This document shows positions 6,837 through 11,159 of a DNA stretch of 11,159 bases, in pieces (position 1 is the first letter of the stretch; each line of letters opens with the position of its first letter). The translations under genes and the position numbers were made by a program. Source of the DNA: an uncultured Clostridia bacterium (GTDB lineage Bacteria > Bacillota > Clostridia > JAAYHZ01); contig CALCRE010000151.1 of NCBI GenBank assembly GCA_937894465.1, positions 1 to 11,159 on the forward strand, given 5' to 3'. Under the pieces are notes generated by a model. The model worked only from the letters and a program-made list of their open reading frames with translations. It was not told where the DNA came from and searched no databases.

Positions 6837-7958
6837 ATGTGTAATTGTTATTTAGAAACTAATTTAGATAGACTTGAACAAAATATTAAAAACATAAAGA
6901 AACAATATCAAACACCGGTAAAGGTGATGTGTGTGCTCAAAGCAAATGCATACGGACACGGAATATCGGAAATTGCAAAATTTTTAGATCATTCGCAAGA
7001 GGCTGATATGTTTGCTGTCGCCAATGCTTATGAAGCTATGGAGCTTAGGGAAGCAGGCATAAGAAAACATATTTTGGTGCTATCAGGTGTATCACAAGAG
7101 AGTTTAGAGCACTTGATTCCGGAAAGTGTTCGGCTAACGGTGTCTGATATGAAAGAAGCAAAACGTATTCAAGAAACGGCTGACAGGCTTAACCGTACGG
7201 CATTCGTACATATTAAAATTGACACCGGTATGCATCGGATCGGTTTTATTCCTGATGTTGATTTTGTACAAAATCAATTAAAGACTATTGCCTCCATGGA
7301 TCATGTCAAAATGGAAGGAATCATGTCTCACTTTGCTAATTCAGATGAACCGGATAGTGCTTACCAAAAGAAACAATATGATCTGTTTATCCATATTTTA
7401 AATCAATGCAAGGATTGTGGAATCCATTATGATATAACGCACATATCAAACAGTGCCGCTTCCTTGACTTCACCTTCTTATCAAACGGATATGATTCGAT
7501 TGGGGATTGCCATGTACGGATACAACCCCTTCGGGAAAGGTTTACCAAATACATTGAATATTAAACCTTGCGCTAGCATGTATGCAAGGATCAACCACAT
7601 CAAAACCCTTCCGAAAGGCTCCTATATCAGTTACGGATTGAAATATAAAACATCTGAAGAATCGGTGATTGCAACGGTATCGGCGGGATATGCCGACGGA
7701 TTTCCACGTTTTCTAACCAATAACTATGAAGTGAAAATAAAGGATCGGTATGCTCCGGTTTGCGGTACGGTTTGCATGGATCAATTCATGATTGACATTA
7801 CCGGGATTGACAATGTCAAAGTAGGGGATTATGTCATGTTGTTCGGAGATGATCCTTCGGGCAAGTGTACTGTTGATACCATCGCAGAAAAAGGAAACAC
7901 CATCATTTATGAAATTTTGTGCAATATCAATGACAGGGTTAAAAGAATCTATAAATGA
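6837..7958 (+). CDS. alr: Alanine racemase (PLP-dependent)
   Basis: Interconverts L- and D-alanine in the cytoplasm, supplying D-Ala for peptidoglycan or feeding D-Ala into catabolism. The 373-residue protein has the usual family length. Residues seen: the PLP-binding VLKANAYGHG with Lys35 as Schiff-base lysine, HIKIDTGMHRIGF (125-137), the SNSA segment at 204-207, RLGIAMYGYNP (221-231), the catalytic tyrosine in YISYGLKY (Tyr266), SAGYADGFPR (282-291), and VCGTVCMDQFMID (308-320) contributing Met314 to the active site. There is no membrane domain, so it is not a VanT-type serine racemase. The start ATG has only a weak upstream match (GTGG), in contrast to the strong sites of its neighbours; no better in-frame start is visible. 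It is first in an operon with a putative glycoside hydrolase and a D-aminopeptidase, 21 bases before the hydrolase start. That context favours a salvage or catabolic role, but a biosynthetic role is not excluded. Confidence 0.96.
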   Translation: MCNCYLETNLDRLEQNIKNIKKQYQTPVKVMCVLKANAYGHGISEIAKFLDHSQEADMFAVANAYEAMELREAGIRKHILVLSGVSQESLEHLIPESVRLTVSDMKEAKRIQETADRLNRTAFVHIKIDTGMHRIGFIPDVDFVQNQLKTIASMDHVKMEGIMSHFANSDEPDSAYQKKQYDLFIHILNQCKDCGIHYDITHISNSAASLTSPSYQTDMIRLGIAMYGYNPFGKGLPNTLNIKPCASMYARINHIKTLPKGSYISYGLKYKTSEESVIATVSAGYADGFPRFLTNNYEVKIKDRYAPVCGTVCMDQFMIDITGIDNVKVGDYVMLFGDDPSGKCTVDTIAEKGNTIIYEILCNINDRVKRIYK

Positions 7959-7969
7959 TTGTTATCACT

Positions 7970-7975
7970 AGGAGG
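7970..7975 (+). promoter_or_regulatory. Ribosome binding site of the glycoside hydrolase gene
   Basis: AGGAGG precedes the ATG at 7980 by 4 bases, a strong match at slightly short spacing. It decides the start: the in-frame TTG at 7959 would place this site inside the coding region and has no site of its own. Confidence 0.8.
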
Positions 7976-7979
7976 TTTT

Positions 7980-10166
7980 ATGAATAAATGGGAAGCAAAA
8001 TTCGGTTTTTTTTGGTACAATGACGATGAATTGTTTAAGTTCTCTCAAGAAGACTTTGATGAGAAAGCAAAAAAAATTGCCGACTCGGGAATCAATATTG
8101 TCATGACTTTCAGCTGCACCCACTTCAGGTGGACATTTCACCGTTATTGGGACAGAATACTCCGTTGTCTGGAAATGACCGTCAAAGCATGCCATAAGCA
8201 TGGAATAAAGGTTGTAGAGCATCATAGCTCCCATTTGACGTTTAATCCCCAAAATCAAGAACATTGGGACTATACCGAGCGAATTCTTCACGCAAGGGGA
8301 AGTTCTCTTGCTTCTTGGGAGGGTCTTGCCGAAACCATCAATGATGAAATAGTTGAGAATGGAAAGCCTGCTTCTTCATTCCGCCAAGTAGACGGTAGAA
8401 CGGGCGAATATGCATGGAGCAACTACAATGGTTATTGCATGTGTTTTAATAATCCCGATTACCGGGAGGCCTACTTCAAGTACCTGGAAAGAGTTTATCA
8501 AACCGGTGTGGATGGGATCATGACTGATGACGTACAGTACTTCGCACAAGGCCATGCCTGCGCATGCAAACATTGCCAAAGACTGTTCAAAGAAGATACG
8601 GGTTATGAACTTCCCGGTCCCGGAAAAGAGTGGGAAGCTTTTTACGGGGATTATAACAACCCGGTCTATATTGCATGGGAGAGATTTCGACGTAAATCCA
8701 CAGAACGTTTTCAACGGGGGGTCAACAAACATTTTAAATCACTGGGTTTGGATTTATTAAGACCCAACTATGTTTCGGCTGCTCTTAACCATAATCCAAC
8801 CGGATATTGCTTTGATATGGCAGCAGATTTGTGGGATTGGATCTTCCAGGAAAATTGTTTTTCCACTATAATCCGAGTTTCGTGGCCTTCTTGGTATGTG
8901 GAAAGCCTACACCGTTATGCGTTGGCTCAAAGAAATCATGTTCCTTCCATGTCCTTGTTTTATCCTGACAGGGAGGACTCCTACTATTTCGTTTGGGCTT
9001 TGGCCGGTTCATGGGGACAAATGTTAACAGTCACTCCGGAGGGGTACGACCTGTCTTCCATCGAGAAAAAATATCGCACTTTTGAGAAAAAATATAATCA
9101 TGTATACACAGATCAGCAAAAAATAGCACCTGTTGCTATTATGTTTTCGTTGGATAATGCCTACTATGTAAAAGCACAAAAGCATACCGGCGAAATTTAT
9201 ACTTGGGCGCAGGGCATGTATTTATCAAACATTCCGGTAGACATGGTATTTGATCAAGATCCGGTAGAAAAGCTGAATGAGTACTCCATGATCATATTAC
9301 CAAGTCTTGTCATGTTGGATGAAAACCAAATTACTCGTTTGAGAACCTATGTAGAACAAGGTGGACGTCTGTTCATCACGGGACTTCCGGGAATCAAATC
9401 ATCAGACGGCAGATCTCGTAGTATTGATGTTGCAGCCGGATTATTCGGTATCAAACATATCCCCGAGAAGATTTCATTGATTGATTCGGAATTTGAGTTT
9501 GATTACAGTTTAGGAAATTCCGGTAAGATCACCGGACAACTAACGGAATATTGTTTTAAAAATGCAACTGATGTTGGTTTTGTAAAAGCAGATAATCATA
9601 TAACAGGAATTTGTGAACATGTTGGTAAAGGTTGTATTTATTGGATACCAAGCGGATTACGCTTGGTATCGCAAAGTGCCATGAATGCCGACCGTTTTCA
9701 AAAAACGGAAGTACGGAAAAAAAGTCCTGATTACAAATTCGATGAAATGAAGCGTGTCATGAATATTGTCATGGAACCTATTGATAAGGATTTACCCGTT
9801 ACATTGGAAAAAGGACCGGACGATTGGGTGATAACGGCATTTCAATCGAGTAACCGTAAGCAACTCATCATCCATATAGTGAATACTGATAATGTATATC
9901 CTAAAGATCCTGTGGACATCGGGCACAGTGATCTGATTCCGTCATTTGTTTCCGGTTACAAGGCGGACGATTATGATAAAGCCGTTTTAAAGCTTCACAA
10001 TGGCCTAAACATCAGTAAAGCGGTCTTGATTTCACCTGAAAACCAAAATGAAATTGAAATACCTATGGTTATACAAGATGGTTCTAGTGCATTGAACATA
10101 CCCTCGGGTAGCTTCAATTCCTATGCCGCCATTGTATGTGATATAAAAAATGAAAGTAAGGAGTAA
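7980..10166 (+). CDS. Putative glycoside hydrolase, GH42-like TIM barrel plus trimerisation-type domain
   Basis: A 728-residue cytoplasmic-looking protein (no signal peptide or membrane segment) that probably cleaves a glycosidic bond; substrate unknown. Residues 1-380 read as a (beta/alpha)8 barrel: strand INIVMTFS (39-46), then GIKVVEHHSSH (75-85), GVDGIMTDDVQYF (176-188) with the Asp183-Asp184 pair at a barrel strand end, and a Cys cluster HACACKHC (Cys194, Cys196, Cys199) like the zinc site of GH42 beta-galactosidases. Residues about 384-500 (PVAIMFS...YSMIILPSLVMLD...YVEQGGRLFITGLPG) look like the flavodoxin/GATase-like trimerisation domain that follows the barrel in GH42. The remaining ~230 residues are probably beta-rich. 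It resembles the loosely defined 'hypothetical glycosyl hydrolase 6' group more than true LacZ/GH42. Placement between alr and a D-aminopeptidase gene suggests a glycopeptide or muropeptide substrate, but that is inference. A strong hairpin lies inside the gene at 9644-9670. Confidence 0.8.
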   Translation: MNKWEAKFGFFWYNDDELFKFSQEDFDEKAKKIADSGINIVMTFSCTHFRWTFHRYWDRILRCLEMTVKACHKHGIKVVEHHSSHLTFNPQNQEHWDYTERILHARGSSLASWEGLAETINDEIVENGKPASSFRQVDGRTGEYAWSNYNGYCMCFNNPDYREAYFKYLERVYQTGVDGIMTDDVQYFAQGHACACKHCQRLFKEDTGYELPGPGKEWEAFYGDYNNPVYIAWERFRRKSTERFQRGVNKHFKSLGLDLLRPNYVSAALNHNPTGYCFDMAADLWDWIFQENCFSTIIRVSWPSWYVESLHRYALAQRNHVPSMSLFYPDREDSYYFVWALAGSWGQMLTVTPEGYDLSSIEKKYRTFEKKYNHVYTDQQKIAPVAIMFSLDNAYYVKAQKHTGEIYTWAQGMYLSNIPVDMVFDQDPVEKLNEYSMIILPSLVMLDENQITRLRTYVEQGGRLFITGLPGIKSSDGRSRSIDVAAGLFGIKHIPEKISLIDSEFEFDYSLGNSGKITGQLTEYCFKNATDVGFVKADNHITGICEHVGKGCIYWIPSGLRLVSQSAMNADRFQKTEVRKKSPDYKFDEMKRVMNIVMEPIDKDLPVTLEKGPDDWVITAFQSSNRKQLIIHIVNTDNVYPKDPVDIGHSDLIPSFVSGYKADDYDKAVLKLHNGLNISKAVLISPENQNEIEIPMVIQDGSSALNIPSGSFNSYAAIVCDIKNESKE
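9644..9670 (+). repeat. Perfect 11-bp inverted repeat inside the hydrolase gene
   Basis: GATACCAAGCG (9644-9654) and CGCTTGGTATC (9660-9670) pair perfectly around a 5-base loop, GATTA. The segment is in frame and encodes IPSGLRLVS. There is no T-run after it, so it is not a standard terminator. It could be an mRNA stability or pausing element, or chance. Confidence 0.6.
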
Positions 10167-10173
10167 TTAGGAT

Positions 10174-11019
10174 ATGAAAGTGTACATTATGACCGACTTG
10201 GAAGGGTGTGCCGGTGTTATTAACCGGGAAGATTGGGTGTTGAGAGATTCCAGATACTATGAAGATGCCAAGATTTTATTGACAGAAGAGGTCAATGCCG
10301 CCATAGAAGGCTTATTCCAAGCCGGTGCGGATGAGATATTAGTAGCTGACGGACATGGCCCGGGAGCCATCAATTTTATGAAGCTGGATCCACGGGTACG
10401 CTTGATCAGAGGTTTCCCGGATCCATATCCTTTCGGACTGGATGCGTCTTTCGATTGCATGTGTCACATCGGGCAACATGCCAAAGCATCCACTGAAAAA
10501 GCCCATATTTGTCATACCGGAAATCAATATTCCATTGATGTAACCATTAACGATGTCTCAGTGGGAGAATTCGGGAAAATGACATATTGTGCAGAGGAAT
10601 TGAATGTTGCATCCATTTTCGGCAGCGGAGATTTGGCATTTACCAAAGAGGCGCAAGATCTTGTTGAAGGAATCGTGACTGTTTCTGTAAAAGAAGGTTT
10701 GGTACCGGGAAAGGGATTGGATAAAACCTTTGAAGAAACCATCAACAGGAACCACGCAGCCATTCATATTCATCCTTTAAAAGCCCGTGAACTTATTCGA
10801 AACGGTGCATACATTGCTCTAAGAAAATTCATTGAAAAAACGGAAACATTCAAAATCAAAAAGCCGATCCAAGCACCCTATGAATGCATCGGCCGTTACC
10901 GCGCATCCAAAGACCGTCCCGCATTTACACTGACTTATCGACATGAAAACAGTGTCATCGGACTATTAAACTCAAAGCCTGAAAGAAAAGACGGGGTGGA
11001 TGTAAGCGATTTATTGTAA
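10174..11019 (+). CDS. M55 family D-aminopeptidase (DppA-like)
   Basis: Predicted zinc-dependent aminopeptidase that removes N-terminal D-amino acids such as D-Ala from short peptides in the cytoplasm; the type member is Bacillus subtilis DppA. At 281 residues it is close to DppA's 274. All key positions can be aligned by eye: Asp8 and Glu10 in YIMTDLEG, His61 in VADGHGPG, His102 in GQHAKAST, His114 in AHICHTGN (the candidate catalytic histidine), and Glu132 in VGEFG. The start ATG is 7 bases after the hydrolase stop; AAGGAG (10158-10163) overlaps the end of the hydrolase gene, 10 bases upstream, so the two are co-transcribed and probably coupled. Unlike the dpp operon of B. subtilis, no dipeptide ABC transporter gene is visible in the window. 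Released D-Ala would be a substrate for the Alr encoded two genes upstream. A strong hairpin terminator follows. Confidence 0.93.
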   Translation: MKVYIMTDLEGCAGVINREDWVLRDSRYYEDAKILLTEEVNAAIEGLFQAGADEILVADGHGPGAINFMKLDPRVRLIRGFPDPYPFGLDASFDCMCHIGQHAKASTEKAHICHTGNQYSIDVTINDVSVGEFGKMTYCAEELNVASIFGSGDLAFTKEAQDLVEGIVTVSVKEGLVPGKGLDKTFEETINRNHAAIHIHPLKARELIRNGAYIALRKFIEKTETFKIKKPIQAPYECIGRYRASKDRPAFTLTYRHENSVIGLLNSKPERKDGVDVSDLL

Positions 11020-11041
11020 TATAGTATTATAACGAAAATTG

Positions 11042-11076
11042 GAAAGAACCGGGTCAATTTGTGATCCGGTTCTTTC
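11042..11076 (+). terminator. Hairpin terminator closing the alr operon
   Basis: GAAAGAACCGGGTC (11042-11055) pairs with GATCCGGTTCTTTC (11063-11076) over 14 positions with one G-U pair and a 7-base loop. On the plus strand the T-rich tract is partly in the 3' arm (TTCTTTC) and a TTTTT run follows at 11083-11087. On the minus strand the 3' flank is CAATTTTCG, so the hairpin could also stop a gene arriving from the right. The other bases from 11020 to 11159 hold no gene I can support. Confidence 0.8.
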
Positions 11077-11159
11077 TATGGGTTTTTCTACTTGTTTTCA
11101 CAATGTCTAGCGATTTTCAGTTTTGAAGAGCGAGCGTGAAATATAGAGCAAATCGGCGT

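Noticed and set aside
7959..7979. TTG at 7959 as glycoside hydrolase start
   Set aside because: The AGGAGG at 7970-7975 points to the ATG at 7980; the extra seven codons translate the ribosome binding site itself.
1..11159. CRISPR array, tRNA or rRNA gene, IS ends or att sites
   Set aside because: No regularly spaced repeats, cloverleaf sequence or terminal inverted repeats flanking a transposase were seen; the inverted repeats found are terminators or isolated hairpins.

Overview
The window reads as chromosomal DNA of a low-GC Bacillota, most likely a clostridial-type organism. The reasons are AAGGAG/AGGAGG ribosome binding sites, sigma-A-like TATAAT boxes, tightly packed operons, an IleRS with the eukaryote-like (type 2) signatures common in that phylum, and metabolic genes of clostridial character. 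No phage, insertion sequence, CRISPR array, rRNA or tRNA gene was seen.

Layout. (1) Bases 1-3035, plus strand: the body and 3' end of ileS. The first few dozen codons lie left of the window, and the gene ends at a hairpin terminator. (2) Bases 3122-6292, minus strand: a compact four-gene operon read right to left. It encodes a stand-alone class II glutamine amidotransferase-like protein, a GNAT acetyltransferase resembling the streptothricin-acetyltransferase group, a second larger GNAT, and a small nucleotidyltransferase of the antibiotic-adenylyltransferase fold. The genes abut or nearly abut (0, 15 and 12 bases apart) and are served by an extended -10 promoter near 6323-6331. (3) Bases 6339-6762, plus strand: a gap with no intact gene. 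It holds the decayed 3' part of an MlrC-like M81 metallopeptidase gene, recognisable once three frame changes are bridged. (4) Bases 6837-11019, plus strand: an apparent operon of alanine racemase, a cytoplasmic GH42-like putative glycoside hydrolase and an M55 (DppA-like) D-aminopeptidase, closed by a strong hairpin terminator. The last 140 bases hold that terminator and no recognisable gene.

How the parts fit. The right-hand operon combines release of D-amino acids from peptides (M55), D-/L-alanine interconversion (Alr) and a putative glycosidase. A plausible reading is intracellular salvage of cell-wall-derived or other D-amino-acid-containing glycopeptides, and the dead M81 peptidase next door may once have belonged to it. 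The minus-strand operon looks like an independent accessory cassette of small-molecule modification enzymes sitting between housekeeping ileS and the salvage operon. Its substrate cannot be read from sequence. All family assignments are by eye from motifs; no database search was run.
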